Program-made: the position numbers and the translations under genes
Source of the DNA: a virus
IMG/VR virus record: IMGVR_UViG_3300032287_001642
Location: 1 to 25,515 of that record
Strand: one strand, 5' to 3'
Length of the DNA stretch: 25,515 nt
Part shown: one piece after another, positions 7,123-14,295 of the stretch
Layout: each line of letters starts with the position of its first letter
Numbering within the stretch: position 1 is the stretch's first letter
The notes under the pieces: generated by a model
What the model was told of the DNA's origin: nothing
The model's input: only the letters and a program-made list of their open reading frames with translations
Databases searched by the model: none

Positions 7123-8792
7123 TGGCGGGGATTCGGCACACTACCCCTGCTGATGGAACTTTCACCACAGAGGGCGCTAGCGCATGGAACGGTGATGAAG
7201 CGCACACCCTTTCGGATGTAGCCTCACAGACTGATCTAAACGCTTTAAGTAACGCTGTATCAGTATTGAGCAATACCAATAGCTCAGAACACGCCGGATT
7301 AAGTAACCGGATTACCTCAGTCGCGGGTCTTGCTGGTGGTGGGTCTGTTACCAGTGCCGAGGTTCAAGCGGTAAGTGTCGCGGCTCAGAGTGCGATTAAT
7401 ACAGTCTCCAATGCTTTAAGTGTTCTAAGTAACACGAATAGCTCGGAACACGCAGCTTTAAGCGCAAGAATCACCTCTGTAGCGGGTTTGGGTGGTGGTT
7501 CCGTGACTTCCGCAGAAGTCCAGGCTGTAAGTGCTGCTGCTCAGAGTGCTGTAAATACCGTTTCTGCTGCGGTTAATGTCGTTTCTAACGCGACCTCGGC
7601 TGAAATCGTTAATCGAGTCAGTGCGGACAATGTTCTAAGCGCCAATATCGCCTCGGTAGACAGTCGGGCGACTTCTATCGCTAACGCTTTGTCTGTTTTA
7701 AGCAACGCTAACAGTGCTTCTCACGTTTCGATAGATGGTCGGGTCACTTCGGTAGCCAATGCTGTCTCGGTGCTGTCTCAGGCTCTTTCCGTCCTTTCTA
7801 ACACTAACTCTGCTGCTCACGTATCTATCGACGGGCGGGTAACTTCGGTTGCTAACGCTGTCTCGGTGGTAAGCAATGCGTTAAGTGCTTTAAGTCAGAC
7901 GAATTCAGTAGATCATGCGGCTTTAAGTGCAAGGATTACCTCTGTAGCAGGGTTGGCCGGTGGTGGCTCTGTAACGAGTAACGAGTTAAGCGCGGCGATT
8001 GCAGGACAGTCATCAAGGACTGATTCTGTCTATAACGCTGTTTCTGCTCTTATAGATCGCGTTTCAGCTAATAGCGGAACTGGTGGCGGTGGAAGCGTCA
8101 CAAGCACAGAATTAAGCGCGGCGGTTCAGGGTCTATCCCTGCGGGTGGATTCTGCGGTTGCGGCTAACGCTAACAATGCCTCTGTAGCGAGTAACGCGGC
8201 TTCTGTAGCTCTTGCGGCGCAGCACGTAGCGTCAAATTACGCCTCGGTAGCGTCGGTCTACGCGAACACGGCTAGTAACTATGCCTCTGTAGCATCAAAC
8301 GCGGCTTCCGTGGCTGTAGCTGCTGCTGCGGGGATATTGGCCCCACAGGTTCGGATTGTCTCTAATACGCAGTCAACCACTGGCTCCGCCTTGGTGGATA
8401 TTTCCGGTCTAGTCCTGACGGTTGCCGCTGACCAGACTTGGGAGATTAACGGGATGCTGCTGGTTTCGGCCAGTGCCGCGACGGTGGGATTCAAAGGCGG
8501 GTGTTCTGTTCCTGTCTTGTCATTGCCTCGATACCTTGAATTTTTGCGGGTCAGTCAGGGCCAGTCAGCCGGTGCGATGGGCGGCGGTGGATTGTTGCAA
8601 GTTTCCGGCGCATCACAGCAATTGTCTTTAGCGGCCCTTGGTGGTGTCCTTGTGGGGATTACGTATCAAGGCGTTTTTAATGTGGCGAGTGCCGGCACAT
8701 TCAGAATGATGTATGCCGGTATCGCGTCCACGGCGGCAAGTCCGGTTCATATCATGCCTGGTTCTTACTTGAAAGCCATTCGACTTAAATGA
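7122..8792 (+). CDS. repeat-rich trimeric fibre/stalk protein with C-terminal knob
   Basis: 556 residues. Residues about 41-400 are low-charge Ser, Val, Ala and Asn repeats. The unit LSNTNSxEHAxLSxRITSVAG followed by a glycine run and SVTS recurs near residues 49-78, 102-130 and 258-286. A variant, SNxNSAxHVSIDGRVTSVANAVS, occurs near 194-216 and 227-249. Such repeats resemble the stalks of trimeric fibres and autotransporter-like adhesins. The last 150 residues (from about 405) are beta-rich and may be a trimeric knob. The first 40 residues could anchor the fibre. The ATG shares one base with the portal stop. Host-binding or capsid-fibre function is inferred from architecture. Confidence 0.65.
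   Translation: MAGIRHTTPADGTFTTEGASAWNGDEAHTLSDVASQTDLNALSNAVSVLSNTNSSEHAGLSNRITSVAGLAGGGSVTSAEVQAVSVAAQSAINTVSNALSVLSNTNSSEHAALSARITSVAGLGGGSVTSAEVQAVSAAAQSAVNTVSAAVNVVSNATSAEIVNRVSADNVLSANIASVDSRATSIANALSVLSNANSASHVSIDGRVTSVANAVSVLSQALSVLSNTNSAAHVSIDGRVTSVANAVSVVSNALSALSQTNSVDHAALSARITSVAGLAGGGSVTSNELSAAIAGQSSRTDSVYNAVSALIDRVSANSGTGGGGSVTSTELSAAVQGLSLRVDSAVAANANNASVASNAASVALAAQHVASNYASVASVYANTASNYASVASNAASVAVAAAAGILAPQVRIVSNTQSTTGSALVDISGLVLTVAADQTWEINGMLLVSASAATVGFKGGCSVPVLSLPRYLEFLRVSQGQSAGAMGGGGLLQVSGASQQLSLAALGGVLVGITYQGVFNVASAGTFRMMYAGIASTAASPVHIMPGSYLKAIRLK
7230..8100 (+). repeat. degenerate intragenic repeats of the fibre stalk
   Basis: At least five related units encode the NTNS/SEHA/RITSVAG or SAxHVSIDGRVTSVANAVS motifs. 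The peptide pattern is conserved while synonymous codons differ widely between units, so the duplications are old and held by selection on the protein. Confidence 0.6.
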
Positions 8793-10207
8793 AGAAAGTT
8801 ACCGGCAGGGTTTCGGCTGGTTCATCAAGTATTCAATTTGATAAGACTTACGGAAGTTCCTATTGCATCCCATTATGGTTGAGGGATGTTCAAGTCAAGA
8901 TGGCGATTAGTAAAGTCTCAGGAAGGGTTCAGAACAAAAGCAAGAAAAACCCTGAGCCTGTAGCGATTGTAGGATATGGCCCAAGCCTTAAAGACACTTG
9001 GGAAAAGTTAAAAGAATTTAAGGTAATCGTTACGACTTCAGGGGCGCATAAATTCCTGATAGACAGGGGGATTATCCCTACCTATCACGTAGACGTAGAC
9101 CCAAGGGCACACAAAGTCCTGATGTTGGGTGAGATTCGCAAGGACGTAACTTACATGCCTTGCTCGACTTGTCACCCTAACTACATTGATACATTGATTG
9201 AAGCTAAAGCCAATATCAAGCTCTGGCATTGTTTTTCTACGGAGTTAGAAGCTCTCAGGATTCTCCCCGCTGGTGAGTCTGCTTTAACAGGTGGTGCAGA
9301 TGCCGGAATGAGGGCAATGGCTGTAGCGAGGTTTATGGGGTATGTAAACCTGCATGTCTTTGGGATGGATGGCTGTTCTTTTGACGAAAAAGGACACGCT
9401 GATGAACATACCAACAAGATGAGGAAGTTCTTTGACCTTGAGTATCCCGAAGGGTCAGGAAAGATTTACAGGACTTCTCCCCATTTGTTAGACGTAGCAA
9501 AGACCGTTCCGCATGAAATCAATATGCTCAAGCTGGACTCGGTTAAGTTCTACGGTGAGGGCTTAGTTAAAGCGATTGTAGAAAACACTAAACAAGAAAA
9601 GCCTAAATTCTCAAATATCGCCTTTATCAAGCCTAAGTTGATAAGCGAGAAATACCGCAAGGAATTAGTAAAAAGACACGATCAATCTTCTGTTTTCGGG
9701 TCTGAAGGTTTCAAATACGCAGAAGTTGTAAGGAAGCTAGTCAAAGCGACTAACTCTGTATCTGTTTTGGATTACGGCTGCGGGAAGGGTGTTCTAGCTG
9801 CAAAACTAGACTTTCCGATTTGGGAATATGACCCCGCGATAAAAGGTAAGGAATTAACCCCTAAACCTGCTGACTTGGTGGTTTGCACCAATGTCCTAGA
9901 GTTAGTTGAGGATGAATTCTTACCTGACGTTTTGGGTGATCTCTCAAGGTGTGTAAAGAAAGTCGGTTACTTCACGATGGGCGTAGGCACTCCTGATTAT
10001 TGGGAGAAGCTACTAATTCAAGTCTTTTACGTGGGTAAAGTCTCACTAGAAAACGGTGAAGTCATCGCGGTGGTCGGCCCGAAAGTCACCAAGATGCAGA
10101 AGAAAGATCGGGTAGTAATGACCGATGAAGTCTCTTACGTTAAACAACCAGCCTACGGTGTAAACACTCCATTCAACGGTGATTTAAAGATAGCCCATGT
10201 CTACTAA
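8789..10207 (+). CDS. DUF115 (MptE/Maf-like) domain fused to SAM methyltransferase
   Basis: 472 residues. Residues about 57-265 form a DUF115-type domain: PVAIVGYGPSLKDTW (57-71), VDVDP (101-105), TGGADAGMRAMAVARFMGY (167-185) and FGMDGCSF (191-198). DUF115 occurs in flagellin-glycosylating Maf proteins, in 6-hydroxymethylpterin pyrophosphokinase MptE and in phages. Residues about 322-470 form a class I SAM-dependent methyltransferase, with motif I VLDYGCGKGVLA (326-337) and CTNVLE at the motif IV position. Together they suggest transfer and methylation of a sugar or nucleotide-linked group. The ATGA overlap ties it to the fibre gene before it. A second DUF115 gene lies at 14295. Substrate and partner are unknown. 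Confidence 0.75.
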   Translation: MKKVTGRVSAGSSSIQFDKTYGSSYCIPLWLRDVQVKMAISKVSGRVQNKSKKNPEPVAIVGYGPSLKDTWEKLKEFKVIVTTSGAHKFLIDRGIIPTYHVDVDPRAHKVLMLGEIRKDVTYMPCSTCHPNYIDTLIEAKANIKLWHCFSTELEALRILPAGESALTGGADAGMRAMAVARFMGYVNLHVFGMDGCSFDEKGHADEHTNKMRKFFDLEYPEGSGKIYRTSPHLLDVAKTVPHEINMLKLDSVKFYGEGLVKAIVENTKQEKPKFSNIAFIKPKLISEKYRKELVKRHDQSSVFGSEGFKYAEVVRKLVKATNSVSVLDYGCGKGVLAAKLDFPIWEYDPAIKGKELTPKPADLVVCTNVLELVEDEFLPDVLGDLSRCVKKVGYFTMGVGTPDYWEKLLIQVFYVGKVSLENGEVIAVVGPKVTKMQKKDRVVMTDEVSYVKQPAYGVNTPFNGDLKIAHVY

Positions 10208-10592
10208 CTTTTTTAATGGGTCATTCTTTAACGGTAACTTTTACGGCTCAAGTCCTGCGCCTGTAGATGTATTTTCATTAGGGCAGGGCGACGATTATCC
10301 AGGTTGGGATAAGAGGGCTTGGAAGAAGCGTAAGACTCAAGAGGATGCTTTAGAGCAGACGATTGAGGAAACGTATAAGAAAGTCATGGGTATTGCTCCT
10401 ACCCAGACCTTCGTAGCTAAAGCCAAGAAAGAGATTAAACAGCAGGTCGTAGAGACTAAGCGAGAGTTTGAAGATTACTCTCAGGTCATTTCTTGGCTAC
10501 AGACTCAACAGATGCTTGTTGATAAATACATCAATGAGCTTTTACTTCAACGCGAAATAGACGATGAGGAAACTTTCCTCTTACTCATGTGA
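10197..10592 (+). CDS. hypothetical protein with Phe/Asn/Gly-rich N-terminus
   Basis: 131 residues, overlapping the previous gene by 11 bases. The start, MSTNFFNGSFFNGNFYGSS, is a Phe-Asn-Gly repeat of the type often found at the start of small phage virion-region proteins. Residues about 45-131 are charged and helical (KKRKTQEDALEQTIEETYKK), ending in a Leu-rich helix. No catalytic motif is visible. The position between fibre, glycan and scaffold genes suggests a head-associated accessory role, but the function is not recognised. Confidence 0.55.
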   Translation: MSTNFFNGSFFNGNFYGSSPAPVDVFSLGQGDDYPGWDKRAWKKRKTQEDALEQTIEETYKKVMGIAPTQTFVAKAKKEIKQQVVETKREFEDYSQVISWLQTQQMLVDKYINELLLQREIDDEETFLLLM

Positions 10593-10966
10593 TTTACGAA
10601 TCCAGATGCAGAATTTGTAATAAGACCCACGAATACATAAAACCGGCGAGCCAGTATCTTGACTCGCCTTTTTGTTGTGGTGAGAGGACAGAGAAGGTCA
10701 TTCTTAATCCTCCGATGGGTCATGTGGTGAATATCCACTATACAAGCCCGATAGACGGTAGACCGATTACCACTAAACAAGCTCGTATTAACGACCTGAG
10801 AGCAAATAACTGTAGACCGTGGGAGGGCTTGGAGCAGGAAAAGAAAGTAGCCCAAGAACGTAAGGCCCACGAAGAAAAGATTGAAGATAAGAAGATAGAG
10901 GCTGCTGCTGTTCAAGCGTGGCAGTCCTTAAAACCTGAACAACGTAAAGTTTTGGAGACTACTTAA
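10589..10966 (+). CDS. small zinc-ribbon protein (FmdB-like N-terminus)
   Basis: 125 residues from GTG 10589, whose last two bases begin the upstream stop (GTGA overlap). The N-terminus MIYESRCRICNKTHEY and then SPFCCGERTEKV has the CxxC and CC pairs of a small zinc ribbon, as in FmdB-like proteins common in phage head operons. The second half is a basic and acidic helix (EQEKKVAQERKAHEEKIEDKK). It may bind nucleic acid or act during head assembly; nothing in the sequence decides between these. Two hairpins follow its stop. Confidence 0.6.
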   Translation: MIYESRCRICNKTHEYIKPASQYLDSPFCCGERTEKVILNPPMGHVVNIHYTSPIDGRPITTKQARINDLRANNCRPWEGLEQEKKVAQERKAHEEKIEDKKIEAAAVQAWQSLKPEQRKVLETT

Positions 10967-11046
10967 CCCTACCGCAAGGGTTCCGCCCTCTGTCGTGAGA
11001 CATGGCTTGCCGGTGACGCGGTTTAACCGGCTTTGACGAGGTTTTT
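10965..11046 (+). promoter_or_regulatory. two-hairpin leader before the scaffold gene
   Basis: This is one of the few gaps in the tightly packed operon. AACCCT 10965-10970 pairs with AGGGTT 10977-10982 and overlaps the upstream stop codon. GCCGGT 11009-11014 pairs with ACCGGC 11026-11031. No T-run follows either stem, so they are not ordinary terminators. They could be RNA processing or stability elements that set high scaffold and capsid expression. GAGG lies five to six bases before the scaffold ATG. Confidence 0.35.
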
Positions 11047-12105
11047 ATGAGCGAACTGGATACCCAGTCGGAAGTTGAAGAAGTCGTAGAACAGGAAGCC
11101 CCCGTAGTTAAGTCAATGGATGACACCATCCGCGAGACTTACGAAGCAATCCAGAATCGGGGAGAGGAAACAGAGGAACAGGCCGAAGCTCGCGAACGGG
11201 ATGAAAAAGGCCGTTTTAAAGCCTCCCAAAAGGCCGAGGAAGCCCCTGTAGAGGTTTCTGATCCGGTGGTAGAGGAAACACCCGTAGAGGTCGCTCCGGT
11301 GGAACCTGTGCCGGTTGTGGTGCCTCCTGAAGTCCAAAGGCTAGGACTTAAAAAAGAAGAAGCCGAGGCTTACGCGCAAGCCCCTGAAGTCCTTAAACAA
11401 GCATTTATCCGTAGATCGGAGGAAATGCACAAAGGACTAGAGCAGTTCAGGACTAAAGCGCAGTTTGGTCATCAAATGGAACAAGTGATTGCTCCGTTTA
11501 CCCAACAAATTCAAGCGATGGGCGCGACCCCAGAAATGGCGGTGTCTCGACTACTCGCAGCAGAATCTCAACTTAGGAACGGAAGCCCTGAACAAAAACA
11601 GGCGATGTTCTTTAAGTTGGCCCAAGACTACGGAGTTCAGCTTAACGGTGAAATGCCGACGGTTGACCCGAACGTATCCGTCCTTCAACAGCAAATACAG
11701 CAGTTGACGGGATGGATTCAGCAAAAGCAGCAGAGGGAAGAACAAGCGCAGCAGGAAACACTGAACAGTGAAATCCAGCGTTTCGCATCCAACCCTGCAA
11801 ATAAGCACTTTGAGGCTGTTCGTAATGACATGGCTGCTCTCTTACAGGGCGGAATCGTTACTACGCTTCAAGAAGCCTACGACCGCGCAGTTTACGCAAA
11901 TCCGAACACTCGAACTCAGTTGCTTGCAGAACAACAAGCGCAGTCTGAAGTTAAACGGAAGGCGGAACTCGCTCAGAAGGCACAGGAAGCCAAGAAAGCC
12001 GCGAGTGTGAATGTTCCTAAAAAGGGAAGTTCTACTCCTAAACGGCCTGTTGGCACTATGGACGAAACAATCCGAGCTACAGCAGAAAGGCTCGGACTAA
12101 TTTAA
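11047..12105 (+). CDS. scaffolding protein
   Basis: 352 residues, highly charged, with a long acidic/Pro/Val N-terminal part (residues 1-95), a helical, Gln-rich middle (about 95-300) and a basic C-terminus (KAQEAKKAASVNVPKKGSS). These are typical of phage scaffolds, which guide coat assembly and then leave the procapsid. It lies directly before the major capsid gene, as in P22-like phages. The motif MDDTIRETYEAI at 24-35 is echoed at the extreme C-terminus as MDETIRATAERL (338-349). In P22 the C-terminal helices bind coat. The assignment rests on composition and position; no catalytic motif is expected. Confidence 0.8.
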   Translation: MSELDTQSEVEEVVEQEAPVVKSMDDTIRETYEAIQNRGEETEEQAEARERDEKGRFKASQKAEEAPVEVSDPVVEETPVEVAPVEPVPVVVPPEVQRLGLKKEEAEAYAQAPEVLKQAFIRRSEEMHKGLEQFRTKAQFGHQMEQVIAPFTQQIQAMGATPEMAVSRLLAAESQLRNGSPEQKQAMFFKLAQDYGVQLNGEMPTVDPNVSVLQQQIQQLTGWIQQKQQREEQAQQETLNSEIQRFASNPANKHFEAVRNDMAALLQGGIVTTLQEAYDRAVYANPNTRTQLLAEQQAQSEVKRKAELAQKAQEAKKAASVNVPKKGSSTPKRPVGTMDETIRATAERLGLI

Positions 12106-12114
12106 GGATAAATC

Positions 12115-12210
12115 ATGGCCACTCCTGGTCAAAGCACACTGTTTACCACCTTTACGGAATTGGTCTCTACGACCTACCGTAACCACAGCAAGGAAATTGC
12201 TGACAACGTT
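12115..12210 (+). CDS. major capsid protein, exon 1 (codons 1-32)
   Basis: The ATG at 12115 follows AAGGA with good spacing and opens a frame of 32 codons ending ...HSKEIADNV before TGA at 12211. The SKxxADNV motif is the conserved N-terminal arm of a widespread phage major capsid family, where it continues NNNALL or similar. The matching continuation STHNALFRRM occurs 715 bases downstream in 12926-13807. The stop lies in a group I intron; splicing after GTT 12208-12210 restores one 325-residue coat protein. The intron falls between codons (phase 0). Confidence 0.85.
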
Positions 12211-12925
12211 TGATTTGAGACGTTACAAAACCCCGTGAATTGCTGGAAACCCCTAACGTAAAGACGAGGGCAATCAGCAGCCAAGCGCCGTAGGAATACG
12301 GTGAAGGTTCAACGACTAACGCATGGAGTCCAGGCCGGACAGTAAAGCGACACGAGCGCGGGGCAACAGTTTTTAACCAGAGAGGGGAATCCCGAATGGC
12401 GATAGTTTACGCAATAGAAAACACCGTAAATGGATGGGCTTATATCGGAGTTACTTCCGCAAAGCTATCTAAAAGGATGCGAGAGCATCGTTGTTTATGC
12501 CGGAATAAAAAGCATCACGCGGTTAAATTAACCGATGACTGGCACATATACGGAGAGGGGGCTTTTGTAATCAAAGCCCTTGAGGAAACCGAATACACGC
12601 ACAGAGGCGCGTTTTGCGAGGCTGAACAAAAGTGGATAGCCCACTATTTAAGCCAAGGCAAACTGTATAACGCGATGGAAAAGTCAGTGGGTCTTACTAA
12701 AGACGCATGGGCTAAAGGTGTAGAGGCTTCCCGTAAGTCAACTGGAAATAGATGGACACCAGAGGCTAACGAAAAGCGTAGATTGGCGCAGCTTGGAAAA
12801 CCGAAAGGACACGGCGCGAAGATAAGCGCCACCAAGCAAGCTAAAAAATTGTTGATGATATAGTCTGACCACCAGTCGAAAGCTGGTGAAGCTAGGGATA
12901 AAGAGCCTTAGCGATAACATGGGTG
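12211..12925 (+). ncRNA. self-splicing group I intron in the major capsid gene
   Basis: The intron is 715 bases. P1: exon AACGTT (12205-12210) pairs with the internal guide GACGTT (12219-12224), leaving the canonical U-G pair at the 5' splice site. P10: the first exon 2 bases TCAA (12926-12929) pair with TTGA (12215-12218). The intron ends in G 12925. Conserved core strings are present in order: P (AATTGCTGG, near 12238), Q (CAATCAGCAG, near 12270), R (GTTCAACGACTA, 12307-12318) and S (GATATAGTCT, 12857-12866). R and S form P7. P9 is 12870-12875/12883-12888, and a further stem is 12891-12897/12906-12912. A GIY-YIG endonuclease gene lies between R and S. Splicing needs only guanosine and the RNA fold. 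Confidence 0.93.
12396..12863 (+). CDS. intron-encoded GIY-YIG homing endonuclease
   Basis: 155 residues. The GIY-YIG module is a variant, VYAIENTVNGWAYIGVTS (4-21), with Arg27 and His31 in the next helix, the metal-binding Glu in CEAEQKWI (around 74-81) and LYN at 90-92. Residues about 120-150 (RRLAQLGKPKGHGAKISATK) resemble a NUMOD DNA-binding element typical of these enzymes. It would cut intron-less capsid genes near the exon junction, so that repair copies the intron. The ATG is preceded by GAGAGGGG. Its stop TAG (12861-12863) falls inside the intron's S element. It has its own reading frame and is not fused to exon 1. Confidence 0.9.
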   Translation: MAIVYAIENTVNGWAYIGVTSAKLSKRMREHRCLCRNKKHHAVKLTDDWHIYGEGAFVIKALEETEYTHRGAFCEAEQKWIAHYLSQGKLYNAMEKSVGLTKDAWAKGVEASRKSTGNRWTPEANEKRRLAQLGKPKGHGAKISATKQAKKLLMI

Positions 12926-13807
12926 TCAACCCACAACGCACTGTTCCGCCGGATGACCGAAAAAGGTCGTATTCGTCTGGAAGATGGCGGTCTGTCGATT
13001 GTTCAACCCCTCGACTACGCTGAAAACACGACTTACCAGCGTTACTCTGGTTATGACGTTCTTAACGTCGCCGCGAGTGATGTGATTTCGGCTGCTGAGT
13101 TTCCGTGGCGTCAAGTCTCGGTCAACGTCGCTGCTTCCGGTCTTGAGATTCGCACGAACTCTGGTGCTAACCGCATCATCAATTTCGTTAAAGCGAAAAT
13201 CAAGAACGCGCAACGCACGATGGCTAACGGTCTTTCTGATGACCTTTATTCGGATGGCACCGCGTCTAACCAGATGAACGGCCTTCAGGCGATTATCGCT
13301 GATGCTGGCACTGGCACCGTTGGCGGTATCAATAGCTCGACGTTTAGCTTCTGGCAAAACCAAGTCCGTGACGCTTCGGATAACTCGGTCACTGTCTCGG
13401 CGGCGACTATCGAAGCTGGAATGATGCTCCCGCTGTGGCTGGCTACGACTCGCGGTAACGATACGCCGGACCTGATTGTTATGGACCCTGTGTATTTCGC
13501 GTTCTACGAAGCCTCTCAATCGAGCCTCAAGCGTTACGCCCCGTCTGACGATGGTAAGGGCGGCATGATCTCGATGAAATACAAGACCGCTGATGTGTTC
13601 TTTGATTCGACCGCATCGGGTATTCCGGCCTCGCATATGTATTTCATCAATACGGACTTCCTTGAACTCGTCGCGCATCAAGACGCGAACATGGAAATCA
13701 TGCCGGAACTGCGCTCGGTCAATCAGGACGCGATTGTTATTCCGATTCTGTTCCAAGGCAACTTGGTTGTTTCTAATCGCGCTCGTCAGGGCGTAGGCAA
13801 GGCTTAA
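12926..13807 (+). CDS. major capsid protein, exon 2
   Basis: 293 codons plus stop. The sequence runs STHNALFRRMTEKGRIR, then GGLSIVQPLDYAENTTYQRYSGYD, then AAEFPWRQVSVNVAASGLEI: the usual order for a large family of HK97-fold major capsid proteins found with P22-like portals. Joined to exon 1 it gives 325 residues, a normal length for this family. It forms the icosahedral shell. Codon choice (CGC, CTG, TCG, GGC) is visibly more GC-rich and uniform than in the genes around it, as expected for the most abundant protein. A GTG at 12923 could be taken as a start, but its last base is the intron's terminal G. Confidence 0.92.
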   Translation, partial: STHNALFRRMTEKGRIRLEDGGLSIVQPLDYAENTTYQRYSGYDVLNVAASDVISAAEFPWRQVSVNVAASGLEIRTNSGANRIINFVKAKIKNAQRTMANGLSDDLYSDGTASNQMNGLQAIIADAGTGTVGGINSSTFSFWQNQVRDASDNSVTVSAATIEAGMMLPLWLATTRGNDTPDLIVMDPVYFAFYEASQSSLKRYAPSDDGKGGMISMKYKTADVFFDSTASGIPASHMYFINTDFLELVAHQDANMEIMPELRSVNQDAIVIPILFQGNLVVSNRARQGVGKA

Positions 13808-13818
13808 GGAGAACTAAT

Positions 13819-14295
13819 ATGCCTATTATCATTTCTAGTATCACGACTCCGGCGCTGGATGACACTTCTCCTACCGCCAAGATTGCCAAAGGCACTAAGG
13901 TTGATCTTAACGACGGTGGCGAAGCTATTTACGTTCAAGCCCTGTCCGAGATTTCGACCTTTGCGGCTGTGGCGATTTTCGCTGACCAGACTGCTCAGAT
14001 GTTGACCACGACTAACTCGGCTACGACCAAGCGGGTTGGTTTTGCTCAAACGTCGATTGCTTCGGGTTATTACGGTTGGGTGCAGACCTCCGGTGTTGTC
14101 AAAGTGAACCTCGCGGCGAACTGTGACGACAACGTGCCCCTTTACACCACGGCCACCGCTGGTGTTCTGGATGACGCGGTTGTTTCGACGGGTCTTATCC
14201 TTGGCGTGACTTCAACGGTCACTATCTCTAACGCTACCGCTGTTACCTGTATCGCTGCTCAAGGTGCAATGGTCGGCTCTGGCGATATGGACTAA
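13819..14295 (+). CDS. capsid decoration/head stabilisation protein
   Basis: 158 residues with a strong Shine-Dalgarno (AAGGAGA) before the ATG, placed directly after the coat gene. The protein is low in charge, Thr- and Ala-rich and beta-predicted. Stretches such as KVNLAANCDDNVPLYTTATAG and VGFAQTSIASGYYGWVQTSG resemble DUF2190-like decoration proteins that sit on the outside of HK97-fold capsids. Its codon use is like that of the coat gene, which suggests high expression. The exact family is not certain. Confidence 0.7.
   Translation: MPIIISSITTPALDDTSPTAKIAKGTKVDLNDGGEAIYVQALSEISTFAAVAIFADQTAQMLTTTNSATTKRVGFAQTSIASGYYGWVQTSGVVKVNLAANCDDNVPLYTTATAGVLDDAVVSTGLILGVTSTVTISNATAVTCIAAQGAMVGSGDMD

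Noticed and set aside
4831-11061. Shared MSELD start of portal and scaffold as evidence of gene duplication
   Set aside because: The similarity covers only five residues and about a dozen bases and does not continue; it is more likely chance or shared translation-initiation preference.
12923-12925. GTG 12923 as start of the capsid protein
   Set aside because: This GTG ends in the intron's terminal G; it has no ribosome binding site at normal spacing, and the conserved capsid N-terminus is encoded in exon 1.
12926-13756. 276-codon open frame on the minus strand opposite the capsid gene
   Set aside because: It mirrors the GC-biased codon use of the capsid gene, has an Arg/His/Asp-rich composition typical of antisense shadows, and shows no ribosome binding site or domain.
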